Positions 1 through 8,859 are shown, counted from the stretch's first letter. The stretch: 64,000 nucleotides of DNA from Pseudonocardia benzenivorans CB1190 (GCF_000196675.2 NC_015312.1:1364001-1428000), one strand, 5' to 3'. The notes: a model not told the origin generated them from the sequence alone. Translations and numbers: made by a program.

Positions 1-2
1 CC

Positions 3-59
3 GCGGCCCTGAACGCGCTACGCCGTCCCGGCGACACCACCGACACGTGGCCGCGCTGA
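3..59 (+). CDS. C-terminal tail of an upstream gene (partial, tentative)
   Basis: Frame 3 is open from the window edge and ends with TGA at 57-59, 38 bases before the next start codon. It would give only about 18 residues ending in DTWPR. The close spacing to the AhpD-like gene fits an operon, but so short a piece cannot be assigned to a family and could be chance. Confidence 0.3.
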   Translation, partial: AALNALRRPGDTTDTWPR

Positions 60-97
60 ATCCGGCAACGCTCAACCCGACAACACGGAGGAAATCG

Positions 98-646
98 ATG
101 ACGGAGTTCACGATCCACGACGAGCACACCGCCCCGGCCGAGGTGGCCCCGGCGCTGGAAAAGATCCACCAGAGTCTCGGGTTCATCCCGAACCTGTACG
201 GCATCATGGCCGAGTCGCCGCAGGCGTTCAACGCGTACCAGGGACTGTCGGAGCAGTTCCGGAAGACGTCGCTGCCCAAGGGCGGCCAGGACGTCGTGTG
301 GCTCACCGTCAGCCGCTACAACGCCTGCCACTACTGCATGGCCGTGCACTCCACCAACGCCCTGCGGTCCGGTGTGGACAGTGAAACGGTCACCGCGCTG
401 CGCAAAGGCAAGCCACTCGGCGATCCCCAGCTGGAAGCCATCCGCCGGTTCGCCCACGCCGTGGTCGCCGAGCAGGGCAACGTGCCCGAGGACGAGGTGC
501 AGCAGTTCCTGGCCGCGGGGTTCGCGCAGCGGCAGATCCTGGACATCATCGTCGGCGTCGCGATGAAGACCCTGTCCAACTACATCAACCACCTCGCCCA
601 CACCCCGCTCGACGACGCGTTCACCGCACAGGCTTGGGAAGCCTGA
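98..646 (+). CDS. AhpD-like / carboxymuconolactone decarboxylase family protein
   Basis: This is a 182-residue protein of the AhpD/CMD fold, a family of small helical thiol proteins that act as peroxidase partners or decarboxylases. The family signature is visible: Cys77-x2-Cys80 followed by His84 in NACHYCMAVHS. I chose the ATG at 98 because GGAGGAAATCG lies directly upstream; an earlier in-frame start at 47 has no ribosome site. The stop overlaps the next start (TGATG), so it is translationally coupled to the HAD gene. Given the redox and metal genes nearby, a thiol-based stress role is inferred; substrate is unknown. Confidence 0.85.
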   Translation: MTEFTIHDEHTAPAEVAPALEKIHQSLGFIPNLYGIMAESPQAFNAYQGLSEQFRKTSLPKGGQDVVWLTVSRYNACHYCMAVHSTNALRSGVDSETVTALRKGKPLGDPQLEAIRRFAHAVVAEQGNVPEDEVQQFLAAGFAQRQILDIIVGVAMKTLSNYINHLAHTPLDDAFTAQAWEA

Positions 647-1323
647 TGCCGAACCGCCCGCGCGTCGTGGCCTTCGACGTAGTGGAAACCCTGATGTCGC
701 TGGAGCCGTTGCGACACCGCTTCCGCGAAGTCGGCGCACCACCGGAATTGCTGGAGCGCTGGTTCGACCGGCTGCTGCGCGACGGCATGGCGCTGACGCT
801 GGCCGGGTACTACGAACCGTTTCCCACGGTCGCCGCGGCCGCGCTGCGCACCCTGACGCGCGGCGCGGTCGGCGACGACGCCGTCGAGCACGTCCTGGCC
901 GGATTCGCCGAGCTGCCAGCGCACCCCGACGTCGAGCCGGCGCTGCGGCTGCTGGCCGAGCACGGCATCCGCGTGGTGTGCCTGAGCAATGGAGCGGCGC
1001 GGACCGCTCAGGATTTCTTACAGCGCACCGGGTTGGCGACGTATGTCGAGCAGGTGCTGTCTGTCGCTGACGTGCGCAGCTGGAAGCCACCCGCGCGGGT
1101 CTACCACTACGCACTGGAGAAGACGGGCTGCGTGGCCGAGCAGGCCGCCCTGGTCGCAGTGCACGCGTTCGATTGCCACGGCGCACACCGGGTAGGCCTG
1201 ACCACGGGATGGGCCAGCCGGCTCGAAGGCCACTACGCCGCGATCTTCGCACCCGCGGACGTCGTCGGCGCGGACCTTGTCGAGGTCGCCCAAGGCCTCG
1301 TGGTGCTGCCTGCTGGTTCCTAG
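646..1323 (+). CDS. HAD-family haloacid dehalogenase-like hydrolase
   Basis: This 225-residue protein matches type II haloacid dehalogenase-like enzymes, which hydrolyse C-halogen or phosphate-ester bonds through an aspartyl nucleophile. Visible motifs are the nucleophile Asp11 in AFDVVETL, the SNG motif near residue 110, the WKP lysine motif and a late acidic motif HAFDCHG. The usual DxYGT is DVVET here, so the substrate may differ from classical haloacids. The ATG at 646 overlaps the previous stop. Its stop codon shares a palindromic CTAG with the convergent glutaredoxin gene. Confidence 0.85.
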   Translation: MPNRPRVVAFDVVETLMSLEPLRHRFREVGAPPELLERWFDRLLRDGMALTLAGYYEPFPTVAAAALRTLTRGAVGDDAVEHVLAGFAELPAHPDVEPALRLLAEHGIRVVCLSNGAARTAQDFLQRTGLATYVEQVLSVADVRSWKPPARVYHYALEKTGCVAEQAALVAVHAFDCHGAHRVGLTTGWASRLEGHYAAIFAPADVVGADLVEVAQGLVVLPAGS

Positions 1324-1664
1324 CGCCCGAAGTTGCGCACCTTGTCCAGCAGCGACCCCAGCAGACCTGACGACGGGCGGCGAGCGGGGCCGGGCACTGC
1401 CGCAGTCGGCCGGTCCGTGCCCGGCACCTCCACGAGCATCGCCGCCTGCACCTCGCGCAAGCTCGGGTTCACCAGCCCCTGCCCGCCGATGACGACCGTC
1501 GGCACGGTCTCGTTGCCCCGCGCAATCGACCGCACCGTCGCCGCCGCGGCCGGGTCTTCCCAGATGTTGATCGGTTGATACGGAATTCCGGCGCGGTCGA
1601 GCTGGCTCCGCAAATGCGCGCAGAACCCACAACCCGGCCGCCAATACACCACGACGTCAGGCAT
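1320..1664 (-). CDS. Glutaredoxin-like (mycoredoxin-type) protein
   Basis: This 114-residue cytoplasmic thiol oxidoreductase carries the redox motif CGFC at residues 12-15 and the glutaredoxin cis-proline region (ETVPTVVIGG). Actinobacterial relatives (mycoredoxins) reduce mycothiol mixed disulfides; that role is inferred from family. The C-terminal about 35 residues are a Pro/Arg-rich extension not typical of the fold. The start at 1664 is preceded by GGGAGG at a good distance; the longer upstream frame lacks support. It converges on the HAD gene with a 4-base overlap. Confidence 0.85.
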   Translation of the reverse strand: MPDVVVYWRPGCGFCAHLRSQLDRAGIPYQPINIWEDPAAAATVRSIARGNETVPTVVIGGQGLVNPSLREVQAAMLVEVPGTDRPTAAVPGPARRPSSGLLGSLLDKVRNFGR

Positions 1665-1864
1665 TCTCCGCGACCTCCCGAGCCGTCGAGCGCTGTCCCT
1701 GTACTGAACACGCCACATCAGCCGATGCGCGTGCCGAGTGTCTGCGTCACGACAGTCTTTCCCGGCCATGCAGTGTCCGGCCGCTGACACTGCCGCACGA
1801 CCAGCCGACCGCGAGCCGTTAACCCAGGCACACCGGACACACGAGTCGGCGAGGAGGTCGCGGC

Positions 1865-2101
1865 ATGGACACAGTGCTCAGCGAGATGGGAGCGCTGCTC
1901 CGGGCGATTCCCGCCCCGGCGGCATCAGCCGAGGACACTGCGGCCTGGTACGAGCGGAAAGCCCGCTTGTTCGACCACATCGCTGAGGCGAGCACGACGG
2001 CCGCCGACGCCGATCGCGCTGCCGCGGTGGCCGCTGCCGCGCGACGCCACGCTCATCGGCTCCGGCACGCCCCCAGTGCCGGCGCATCCTCGGCGGCGTA
2101 G
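1865..2101 (+). CDS. Small hypothetical protein, Ala-rich
   Basis: This is a 78-residue protein with no motif I recognise. It begins after an excellent GAGGAGG ribosome site. The middle (WYERKARLFDHIAEAS) looks like an amphipathic helix and the rest is Ala/Arg-rich, suggesting a small helical protein. A CGCTGACAC element 83 bases upstream is shared with other genes of this island. It converges on the ccdA-like gene with one base between the stops. Confidence 0.6.
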   Translation: MDTVLSEMGALLRAIPAPAASAEDTAAWYERKARLFDHIAEASTTAADADRAAAVAAAARRHAHRLRHAPSAGASSAA

Positions 2102-2102
2102 C

Positions 2103-2969
2103 TCATTCCGGGGTGCGGGTTTTCGCTGCCCTACGACGGCGGCGCACGCCGACGGCCGCGACCACGATGACGGCAAGGGCGGCCAGGAACGGGACGACAC
2201 CGATCGCGTCGATCCACCCGGCCACCGCCTGCTGAACGCTGGCCGCGGCGTCGATCACCGGGTCACGGGCGTCACCGCCACCGAAGTACAGGCGGGTTTC
2301 GTAGATTCCGTAGTAGCCGACGTACAGACCGACCAGAACGAGCAGACCACCGCTGATGCGGTTGACATAGGGCAACAGCCGACGCGCGCGGGTGGCGATT
2401 CCAGCCCCGGCCAGCGCGATCCCGGCCGCCAGCACACCCACCACCAGCGCCATGCCCGCGGCATAGCTGAGATAGGCCAGCACACCTCCGACAACGGAGC
2501 CGGCGCGGAAGGTGGCGGCGGTGACGGCCAGGAACGGGCCGATGGTGCACGACAGCGACGCGATCGCGTAGGCGAGTCCGTAGCCGAACATCGAGCGCAG
2601 CCCTGCTGTCGGCGCGCCTTTGCGGGGTTTGGGCAGCATCAGGGTGATCTCCCGGCCGGCCAGCAGCCAGCCGCCCAGCCCGAGCAGGGCCGCGCCGATC
2701 ACGATGGTGACGATGGGCAGGTACCGCTGCACCTGGCTGGCCAGCGGCGCCACGATCAACCCGAACACGGCGAACACCACGAGGAAACCGGCGGCCATGG
2801 CTGCTGTCGCGGCCAGCGCCCTGCCCACCACGACCGATCGGCTCTGGCGGTCACCGGCGCCGAGCACGACCAGGGTCAAATAGCTGGGCAGCATCGCGAA
2901 ACCACACGGATTCAACGCCGCCACCAGGCCTGCGGCCAACGCGAACCCCAGGGTCGAGGTATCCACCAT
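2103..2969 (-). CDS. ccdA: CcdA/DsbD-family transmembrane thiol-disulfide carrier
   Basis: This polytopic membrane protein of 288 residues carries electrons across the membrane to extracytoplasmic thiol proteins. The CcdA signature is clear: first helix LNPCGFAMLP with Cys22, and Cys141 in ASLSCTIGP in the helix that mirrors it. About seven to eight hydrophobic segments are visible. I use the ATG at 2969, five bases after the TlpA-like stop, rather than an upstream Arg-rich extension. Its natural partner is the TlpA-like lipoprotein just upstream. The usual role is cytochrome c maturation, but the copper/mercury context suggests periplasmic thiol repair or metal handling. Confidence 0.85.
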   Translation of the reverse strand: MVDTSTLGFALAAGLVAALNPCGFAMLPSYLTLVVLGAGDRQSRSVVVGRALAATAAMAAGFLVVFAVFGLIVAPLASQVQRYLPIVTIVIGAALLGLGGWLLAGREITLMLPKPRKGAPTAGLRSMFGYGLAYAIASLSCTIGPFLAVTAATFRAGSVVGGVLAYLSYAAGMALVVGVLAAGIALAGAGIATRARRLLPYVNRISGGLLVLVGLYVGYYGIYETRLYFGGGDARDPVIDAAASVQQAVAGWIDAIGVVPFLAALAVIVVAAVGVRRRRRAAKTRTPE

Positions 2970-2974
2970 CCGCC

Positions 2975-3505
2975 CTACGTCCCAGCGAGCTGGTGTACGC
3001 GGGCGGCGAGTTCGTCCTCGGACAGGCCGCTCTTGACCGTCTCGACCGTCCCGTTTGGACGGACGAAGGCGTAGGCGGGCTGAGAGGTCACGCCGAACCG
3101 CTGCCACACGGACGCGTCGGTGTCGGCGAGGTTGGTGAACGAGCCGATGCCGTACCGGGTGACGAACTCCCGCATTGCCGGCGCATCGCTGAGCGCGGCA
3201 ACTCCGACGAACGTGACGGTGCTATTGGCCTGCGCGACCTTCTCGACCCCGGCCGATTCACCCTGGCAGACCGGACACCACGACGCCCAGAACCACAGCA
3301 CCGCCGGTTTACCGGCCAAGCTCTCCCCGGAGAACCGCTGGCCGTCGACCGTCGTCGCGGTGAACTTCAGCGCGTCGGGCGCTGCGTTGCTTTGCTCGGC
3401 TGGCGCGGCCTGGCGTTGCTCGCCGCTGTCGGCCGGTCGCCCGCATCCTGCCGCCACGGCAATCGTGATCAGCGCCAGGCTCAGTATCCGCACGCCAGCC
3501 TTCAC
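2975..3505 (-). CDS. TlpA-like thioredoxin-fold lipoprotein
   Basis: This 176-residue exported lipoprotein has a hydrophobic signal with lipobox VAAGC (acylated Cys21) and a thioredoxin-like domain with WCPVC (Cys77, Cys80), as in TlpA/ResA/DsbE reductases. The GTG start at 3505 is chosen because GGGAGG stands five bases before it and the resulting protein begins right at the signal peptide; longer frames add an unlikely Arg-rich leader. It is co-transcribed with ccdA, which would keep it reduced. It is divergent from csoR, with a CsoR-like palindrome and a CGCTGACAC element in the shared promoter region. Confidence 0.85.
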   Translation of the reverse strand: MKAGVRILSLALITIAVAAGCGRPADSGEQRQAAPAEQSNAAPDALKFTATTVDGQRFSGESLAGKPAVLWFWASWCPVCQGESAGVEKVAQANSTVTFVGVAALSDAPAMREFVTRYGIGSFTNLADTDASVWQRFGVTSQPAYAFVRPNGTVETVKSGLSEDELAARVHQLAGT

Positions 3506-3564
3506 CGATACCTCCCGCTGCGATGACCGGCTCAGTCGAGCAGGCCGGCGGGAGCGAGTCAGCT

Positions 3565-3576
3565 GAAGTGTCAGCG
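3565..3576 (-). promoter_or_regulatory. CGCTGACACTTC element, 71 bases upstream of the TlpA-like start (minus strand)
   Basis: Read on the minus strand the sequence is CGCTGACACTTC. Nearly the same word occurs at 6976-6986, 9404-9414 and 1782-1790, each 71-83 bases ahead of a start codon in this island. No common -10 follows it, so it may be an activator or repressor site rather than a -35 element. Confidence 0.4.
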
Positions 3577-3661
3577 AGCCGACCCTGTTCGTGTTCATGC
3601 GCGGCCCAGCGGCGTCATCACCCCGGAGTTCGTCGCGGCCGGTCCGGGTCGTCCTACCGGA

Positions 3662-3682
3662 CACCCCACCCCGGGTGGGGTG
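3662..3682. promoter_or_regulatory. CsoR-type operator palindrome between tlpA-like gene and csoR
   Basis: A perfect 10-bp inverted repeat (CACCCCACCC / GGGTGGGGTG around one C) lies in the 233-base divergent region. CsoR-family repressors bind G/C-tract palindromes of this kind, usually in front of their own operon. Its place between the two divergent operons suggests it may control copper export and perhaps also the CcdA/TlpA pair. Confidence 0.7.
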
Positions 3683-3738
3683 GGAACACTCGATGGCGTC
3701 ACGGCGTTGTACGGGTGATGACCGAAGGTGAGGACGCG

Positions 3739-4089
3739 ATGAGCCAGGAACTGACGGCGAAGAAGCGGGCGGCGCTGAACCGCCTGAAGACGGTGCGCGG
3801 GCATCTGGACGGGATCATCCGGATGCTCGAATCCGACGCTTACTGCGTCGATGTGATGAAGCAGATTTCCGCGGTGCAGTCCTCGCTGGAGAGAGCGAAC
3901 CGGGTCATGTTGCACAACCACCTGGAGACCTGCTTCTCCGACGCGGTGCTCGGTGGGCGTGGGCAGGCGGCGATCGACGAGTTGATCGACGCGGTGAAGT
4001 TCAGCCCGGCCCTGACCGGCCCAGACGGTCGCTTGACCGGTGCCGCCGTGGGTGAGCCCGAACGTGTCGAGGAAGGGAGCACTGCATGA
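3739..4089 (+). CDS. csoR: CsoR-family copper-sensing repressor
   Basis: This 116-residue all-helical repressor releases DNA on binding Cu(I). The metal-binding triad is conserved: Cys36 in DAYCVDV, His61 and Cys65 in HNHLETC, the order known for copper-sensing CsoR. The ATG at 3739 follows AAGGTGAGG; a second ATG 21 bases upstream is possible. It overlaps copZ by ATGA and heads the csoR-copZ-copA operon, so autoregulation through the upstream palindrome is expected. Confidence 0.93.
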   Translation: MSQELTAKKRAALNRLKTVRGHLDGIIRMLESDAYCVDVMKQISAVQSSLERANRVMLHNHLETCFSDAVLGGRGQAAIDELIDAVKFSPALTGPDGRLTGAAVGEPERVEEGSTA

Positions 4090-4298
4090 CGACTACGACA
4101 TGTTCGGTTCCCGAGGTGTCTTGCGAGACCTGCAAGAACGCGATCGAAGGCGCGGTCGGCCAGGTGGCCGGGGTGGCCGCGGTGGAGGTGGACGTGCCTG
4201 CCAAGACGGTGACCGTCCGCCACGACGACCGGGTGGGACCGGACCAGCTGGTCGAGGTCATCGAGGACCAGGGCTACGACGTCGCTGGCCACCGGTGA
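4086..4298 (+). CDS. copZ: CopZ-like heavy-metal (copper) chaperone
   Basis: This is a 70-residue HMA-domain protein with metal-binding CETC at residues 13-16 and the beta-alpha-beta-beta-alpha-beta pattern of copper chaperones. The first Cys (residue 6) is outside the motif. It would carry Cu(I) to the P-type ATPase encoded next. The start overlaps the csoR stop by ATGA, indicating translational coupling. Confidence 0.9.
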   Translation: MTTTTCSVPEVSCETCKNAIEGAVGQVAGVAAVEVDVPAKTVTVRHDDRVGPDQLVEVIEDQGYDVAGHR

Positions 4299-4323
4299 AC
4301 GGAATCGGCCGAGGAGGACGACC

Positions 4324-6537
4324 ATGACACGAGGTGCGACCGAGGCGGTGCGCGCGACCGAGACCGCAGGCGCGGTCCAGGCACAGCGGGTCGATTTCAC
4401 CGTCGAGGGCATGACGTGCGCCTCCTGCGCGGTGCGCGTGCAGAAGACGCTGGCCAAGCAACCAGGGGTGGACCAGGCACAGGTCAACTTCGCGACCGGT
4501 GCCGCGCACGTGGACTACCGGCCCGGCGAGGCCACCGTGGACACGCTGCAGGCGGCCGCTGATCGGATCGGCTATCAGCTGGAGCCGGTCACGCCCAGCC
4601 ACCCCGCCCGCGGGGACGAGGAGAACGAGCGGGAGCGCCGGACGTGGCTGTGGCGGGTGTGGCTGGCCTGGCCACTGGGGCTGGCGGTGTTCGCACTGAC
4701 CATGATCTTCGGCGACCAAGGCTGGGCACGGTGGGCCGCGTTCGCTGCCACGGTCCCGGTGCAGTTCGTCGCCGGCTGGCCCTTCCTGACGGTTGCCGCG
4801 CAGCGGGCGCGCACGTTTTCCGCGAACATGGACACGCTGATCGCGATGGGCACGCTCACCGCGTTCACCTACTCGACCTACGAATTGTTCGCCGGCGGGC
4901 ACCTGTTCTTCGACACCGCAGCGTTGATCATCGCGTTCCTGCTGCTGGGCCGCTATTTCGAAGCCCGCGCCCGTGGCCGCGCCTCGGCTGCGATCAGCAG
5001 CCTGCTGCAACTGGGCGCCAAAAAAGCACGGCTGCTCGTCGACGGCGAAGAAACCTCCGTTCCGGTCGAGCAGGTCCGCGCCGGGGACCTCGTGCGGGTG
5101 CGGCCCGGCGAGAAGATCCCGGTCGACGGCGCGGTGACCGAGGGCCGCGCCGCGGTCGACGAGTCGATGCTGACCGGCGAATCGGTTCCCAGTGAGAAGA
5201 ATCCGGGCGATCACGTGGCTGGGGCGACGGTCAACACCGACGGGGTACTGACCGTGCGCGCCACGGCGGTCGGCGCGGACACCGCGCTCGCGCAGATCGT
5301 GCGCCTGGTCGAGCAGGCCCAGGGCGGCAAGGCGCCCGTGCAGCGGCTGGCCGACCGGGTCTCTGCGGTGTTCGTGCCGGTGGTGATCGGCGTCGCCCTG
5401 CTGACGTTCGCCGGATGGGCGCTGTTCGCCGGCGACCCGGTCGGTGGGATGACCGCGGCGGTGGCGGTGTTGATCGTCGCCTGCCCGTGCGCGCTGGGTC
5501 TGGCCACTCCCACGGCGATCATGGTCGGCACCGGCCGCGGCGCCGACCTGGGCATCCTGGTCAAGGGCGCCGACGTGCTGGAAGGCTCTAAGAAGATCGA
5601 CACCGTGGTGTTCGACAAGACCGGCACCCTGACCCGGGGCCGGATGCGGCTCACCGACCTCGTCCCGGCCACAGGCCAGGATCCGGACGAGGTACTGCGT
5701 TACGCGGCCGCGGTCGAAGCGGGTTCCGAACATCCCATCGGCGCCGCCGTTGTCGCCGGTGCGGCAGAGCGGAGTCTCCGCCTGCCGTGTGCGGAGGAAT
5801 TCGCGAATGTGGCCGGGCACGGTGTGCGTGCCCAGGTCGATGGGCACACCGCCCTGGTCGGCCGCCGCAAGCTCGTCGACGAACAAGACCTGCGGCTGCC
5901 GGACGAGCTTGCCCGGCGCGCCGACGAACTCGAACAGCAGGGTCGCACCGTCGTGTATGCCGGATGGGACGGCGACGTTCGCGGCGTCCTCGGGGTCGCC
6001 GACACCGTCAAGGACGACGCCGTCGACGTGGTCCGCCGGTTGCACGGCATGGGCCTGCACGTCGCGATGATCACCGGCGACAACGCGCGCACCGCGGCGG
6101 CGATCGCCGAGCAGGTGGGCATTGACCGGGTGCTGGCCGAGGTTCTGCCGGAAGACAAGGTCAGCGAAGTGCGGCGGCTGCAAGATGAAGGCCGGGTGGT
6201 GGCGATGGTCGGTGACGGCGTCAACGACGCACCCGCCCTGGTGCAGGCCGACCTCGGGATCGCCATCGGCACCGGGACCGACGTGGCCATCGAGTCCTCC
6301 GACATCACGCTGATGTCGGGCCGGCTCGACGGTGTCGTGGAGGCGATCCACCTGTCTCGCCGCACGCTGCGCACCATCTACCAGAACCTCGGCTGGGCGT
6401 TCGGCTACAACACCGCCGCCATCCCGCTGGCCGCGCTCGGGCTGCTCAACCCGGTCATCGCGGGCGCGGCCATGGGCTTCTCCTCGGTCAGCGTGGTCAC
6501 CAACTCGCTGCGGCTGCGTCGCTTCGGCCGTCGCTGA
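4324..6537 (+). CDS. copA: Cu(I)-exporting P1B-type ATPase
   Basis: This 737-residue membrane ATPase exports Cu(I) using ATP. In order: N-terminal HMA domain with CASC at 32-35, actuator motif TGES at 284-287, transport-site CPC at 387-389, phosphorylated Asp431 in DKTGT, SEHP at 468-471, hinge GDGVND at 630-635, then helices with YN near 695 and MGFSS near 717. CPC plus YN and MxxSS is the P1B-1 copper signature. GAGGAGG precedes the ATG. It is the third gene of the csoR operon; its stop directly abuts the stop of the convergent MerT-like gene. Confidence 0.95.
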   Translation: MTRGATEAVRATETAGAVQAQRVDFTVEGMTCASCAVRVQKTLAKQPGVDQAQVNFATGAAHVDYRPGEATVDTLQAAADRIGYQLEPVTPSHPARGDEENERERRTWLWRVWLAWPLGLAVFALTMIFGDQGWARWAAFAATVPVQFVAGWPFLTVAAQRARTFSANMDTLIAMGTLTAFTYSTYELFAGGHLFFDTAALIIAFLLLGRYFEARARGRASAAISSLLQLGAKKARLLVDGEETSVPVEQVRAGDLVRVRPGEKIPVDGAVTEGRAAVDESMLTGESVPSEKNPGDHVAGATVNTDGVLTVRATAVGADTALAQIVRLVEQAQGGKAPVQRLADRVSAVFVPVVIGVALLTFAGWALFAGDPVGGMTAAVAVLIVACPCALGLATPTAIMVGTGRGADLGILVKGADVLEGSKKIDTVVFDKTGTLTRGRMRLTDLVPATGQDPDEVLRYAAAVEAGSEHPIGAAVVAGAAERSLRLPCAEEFANVAGHGVRAQVDGHTALVGRRKLVDEQDLRLPDELARRADELEQQGRTVVYAGWDGDVRGVLGVADTVKDDAVDVVRRLHGMGLHVAMITGDNARTAAAIAEQVGIDRVLAEVLPEDKVSEVRRLQDEGRVVAMVGDGVNDAPALVQADLGIAIGTGTDVAIESSDITLMSGRLDGVVEAIHLSRRTLRTIYQNLGWAFGYNTAAIPLAALGLLNPVIAGAAMGFSSVSVVTNSLRLRRFGRR

Positions 6538-6915
6538 TCAGGCGAAGGTGCCCAGCCAGGTCGTCAGCGCGTACAACGCGGCGTACGTGCCGACAGCGAT
6601 CCCGAGGACGGCGAGCAGCCGCCACCGCCAGCGCCGCATCCCGGCGACGCTGCACTGGTTGCGGCGCCGCAAGGACAGCCACACCAGACCCGCCAGCACG
6701 GCCAACCCGCCGAGCCGGAACCACCACGCGTAGCCGTTGTAGAGATTCGTCGCCCACGCGAACGCGGTTCCGGCGGTCACCAGGCCGAGCAGCGCCAGCA
6801 CGGTCGGGCCGACGCAGCAGAGGATGCCCACCAACCCGCCGGCCAGGCCGATCCGCCACACCGGCAGCCGATCGGCCTTGGTTTTTTCGGACGTCTCACG
6901 GTCGGACGTGGTCAC
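6538..6915 (-). CDS. MerT/MerC-like small membrane protein
   Basis: This 125-residue inner-membrane protein has three to four hydrophobic segments. The first contains GILCCVGP with vicinal Cys33-Cys34, as in mercury uptake proteins of the MerT/MerC type, which pass Hg(II) to the cytoplasmic reductase. GTG at 6915 follows GGAG. It is alone on the minus strand and has a CGCTGACATTC element 71 bases upstream. A role in Hg(II) or another soft-metal transport is inferred from the cysteine pair and the nearby mer genes; sequence alone does not fix the metal. Confidence 0.7.
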   Translation of the reverse strand: MTTSDRETSEKTKADRLPVWRIGLAGGLVGILCCVGPTVLALLGLVTAGTAFAWATNLYNGYAWWFRLGGLAVLAGLVWLSLRRRNQCSVAGMRRWRWRLLAVLGIAVGTYAALYALTTWLGTFA

Positions 6916-6975
6916 GATGCTCCATTCGGGATACTGCCGACCATCTCAGCCCGGCCGCCCCGCGGTTCGCCACGG

Positions 6976-6986
6976 GAATGTCAGCG
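6976..6986 (-). promoter_or_regulatory. CGCTGACATTC element upstream of the MerT-like gene
   Basis: The minus-strand word CGCTGACATTC starts 71 bases before the GTG at 6915, the same distance as the matching word before the TlpA-like gene. Function is unknown; the shared position suggests common control. Confidence 0.4.
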
Positions 6987-7001
6987 AGACGACACACACG
7001 G

Positions 7002-7460
7002 TCACGAGGTGGCGCGGCGGCGGAGCCCGTACAGCACTCCGGCGGTGACCAGGCCGTAGAGGACGTGGCCCATGAGGCTGAGCCACTGGTCGTTGCCGAC
7101 GTGGAAGACCATGCCCTTCATCATCGGGTCGGCGGTCACACTCAACCACAGCGGCATGATCAGCAGCGCGCCGAGCACCCACCACACCACCCCGTACACC
7201 ACACCGGCGCCGAGCAGCGGGCCGATCTTGCCGGCCAGCGGCCAGGCCAGCACCGCGAAGATGGCGCCGATCACCGCGGAGTTGACCAGGTGCACCACGA
7301 ATCCGACGACGGCGTTGTCGACGCCGATGAGCATCCCGACCATCGGCAGCATGCCCATCATCGCCATCAGCACGCCGAAGACGACGCCGCCGGCTACCCC
7401 GGCGATGGCTCCGTTGGCGATGCGGGTACCGGTCCCGCTCAGGTGCGCGGTGGTGGACAT
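7002..7460 (-). CDS. Four-helix membrane protein, paralogue of the 8860-9336 protein
   Basis: This 152-residue protein is almost entirely hydrophobic, with about four membrane helices and a basic C-terminus. It starts with GAIAGVAGGVV and ends with GHVLYGLVTAGVLYG; matching words (GALAGMAGGVV and GHLMYGAVAG) occur in the 158-residue protein at 8860-9336. The two flank the sigma/anti-sigma pair. No catalytic motif is visible. GAGGAG precedes the ATG. A CTGACAGC word lies about 35 bases upstream. Confidence 0.75.
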   Translation of the reverse strand: MSTTAHLSGTGTRIANGAIAGVAGGVVFGVLMAMMGMLPMVGMLIGVDNAVVGFVVHLVNSAVIGAIFAVLAWPLAGKIGPLLGAGVVYGVVWWVLGALLIMPLWLSVTADPMMKGMVFHVGNDQWLSLMGHVLYGLVTAGVLYGLRRRATS

Positions 7461-7529
7461 GATCGGCTCCTCACTGCCAGGAAAGTGCTGTCAGGTATGG
7501 AGACGCCGTGGCGAAGCCGGTGATTGCGC

Positions 7530-8210
7530 TCAATTCGCGGGCAGGCGCTGGGCCAGGGCGACCAGCCGGTCGGCCGGGAGCGCGGCGGCGACCAGCACGT
7601 CATCGTGCGGGCAATACACGGTGATCCCGTCGCGGTCGACGGTCCACGGCATGTCACCGGGTGGTGCGTGCTGGGCGTCCTCGGGTGTTCCGACCGGCCG
7701 GTCGGCGTGCGCGAGGAGCACGTCGACGCCGTCGAGGCGGTAGTACTGCAGCCGCAGCTCGCCCACGCCGGCCCGCACGGTCCAGCCTTGCCCGTGGGCG
7801 ACCGGCCCCGTGCCGGGCGGGATGGGCTGGCCGGTCGGCACGGGGATGCGTTGCGTGGCCGCCACCACCGCGGTGATCGCCGGCGGATCGGCACTGCGTC
7901 CGGGCAGCGCGAGTACGACCAGCCCGATCACCGCGGCCGCCACCGCGAGCGCGCCCGCCGCGAGCCATCGTCCCCGTCGGCGCGCCGGGCGGGGCCGGGC
8001 GGCCAGTCCGACCGCCATGCTGACCCGGTCGGCCAGGTCGTAGGGCGCCGCGTCCCGCAACCGGGCCGCGGCCGCGCGTCCGGCCCGGTCTTCCCGCACC
8101 GCGCGCCAGCAGTCAGCGCAGTCGAGCAGGTGCGCGTCGAACTCGGCGGCGGACCGCTCGTCCAGTTCTCCGGCGAGGAACGCGGCCAGCGACCGCTCAT
8201 GCCTGTCCAT
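7530..8210 (-). CDS. Zinc-finger anti-sigma factor with one membrane helix
   Basis: This 226-residue protein has the ZAS anti-sigma signature H-x3-C-x2-C at residues 27-34 (HLLDCADC), a basic linker, one membrane helix at about residues 82-103, and an extracytoplasmic domain. Such proteins hold an ECF sigma factor inactive until a signal, often thiol oxidation, releases it. The start overlaps the end of the sigma gene by 14 bases, so the pair is co-translated. Confidence 0.9.
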   Translation of the reverse strand: MDRHERSLAAFLAGELDERSAAEFDAHLLDCADCWRAVREDRAGRAAAARLRDAAPYDLADRVSMAVGLAARPRPARRRGRWLAAGALAVAAAVIGLVVLALPGRSADPPAITAVVAATQRIPVPTGQPIPPGTGPVAHGQGWTVRAGVGELRLQYYRLDGVDVLLAHADRPVGTPEDAQHAPPGDMPWTVDRDGITVYCPHDDVLVAAALPADRLVALAQRLPAN

Positions 8211-8742
8211 GATCGCCTCCCGCCGGGTTCCGGGTGCCGGCCAGCAGCACGGCCAGCTTGCGCCGCCCGCGGTGCACCCTGGCCAGCACCGTGCCGCGCG
8301 GGCACTGCAGGATCTCGGCCGTCTCCCGCACGGTGTAGCCGGCCACGTCCATCAGCAGCACGCACCACCGCTGTGGCTCCGGCAGCCGTGCCAGCGCTGT
8401 CTCGATCTCGGCTCGGTCCAGCGTGGCGATCGCCTGCTCGTCCACTGCGTCCGGGGCGACGACCTCGCCGGCCTCGGATTCCGGCACCTCGACCGGCCGA
8501 CGCGACGCTGATCGGGCCTGCGAACGGGCCAGGTTCAGGCAGATCGCCGCCAGCCACGCCCGCGTGTTGTCGCCGTGGTGCTGATCGAAGTGGGTGAACG
8601 CCCGCAGGTAGGTTTCCTGCACCAGGTCGTCGGCCTGCGCCGGGTCGGCCGCCGCGTGCCGCGCGATCCGGTACAGGGCCTCCAGATGCGGCAGGGTCGC
8701 GTCCAGGAACGCCCGGTGTGCCTCACCGCCGTTGCCACGCAT
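8197..8742 (-). CDS. ECF-family RNA polymerase sigma factor
   Basis: This 181-residue sigma factor has region 2 (ADDLVQETYLRAF, then RAWLAAICLNLAR) and region 4 with a helix-turn-helix (YTVRETAEILQCPRGTVLARV). Its partner is the anti-sigma factor encoded next, with which it overlaps. I use the ATG at 8742; other in-frame GTG codons upstream have weaker ribosome sites. A strong hairpin separates it from the membrane-protein gene upstream, so it has its own promoter. Targets may lie in this metal/thiol island, but that is inference. Confidence 0.9.
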   Translation of the reverse strand: MRGNGGEAHRAFLDATLPHLEALYRIARHAAADPAQADDLVQETYLRAFTHFDQHHGDNTRAWLAAICLNLARSQARSASRRPVEVPESEAGEVVAPDAVDEQAIATLDRAEIETALARLPEPQRWCVLLMDVAGYTVRETAEILQCPRGTVLARVHRGRRKLAVLLAGTRNPAGGDHGQA

Positions 8743-8803
8743 CCGCCCGGTCCCATCTACCCGCACATCACCATAGACGCCAGGAGCTGTCCGATGATTG
8801 CGT

Positions 8804-8836
8804 CGGCCGCTTGCGGCGGTGCACCGCAAGCGGCCG
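8804..8836 (-). terminator. Hairpin terminator between membrane-protein gene and sigma gene
   Basis: A perfect 13-bp stem (arms CGGCCGCTTGCGG and its complement, loop of 7 bases) starts 24 bases after the stop of the 8860-9336 gene on the minus strand. There is no U-tract, as is usual for GC-rich actinobacterial terminators. Confidence 0.7.
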
Positions 8837-8859
8837 CGATCACCACGGTCGCGTTGGCG

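Noticed and set aside
4258..6351. Long minus-strand frame opposite copA
   Set aside because: It is the usual high-GC antisense shadow, with His/Arg/Gly-rich sequence and no motifs, while copA is certain.
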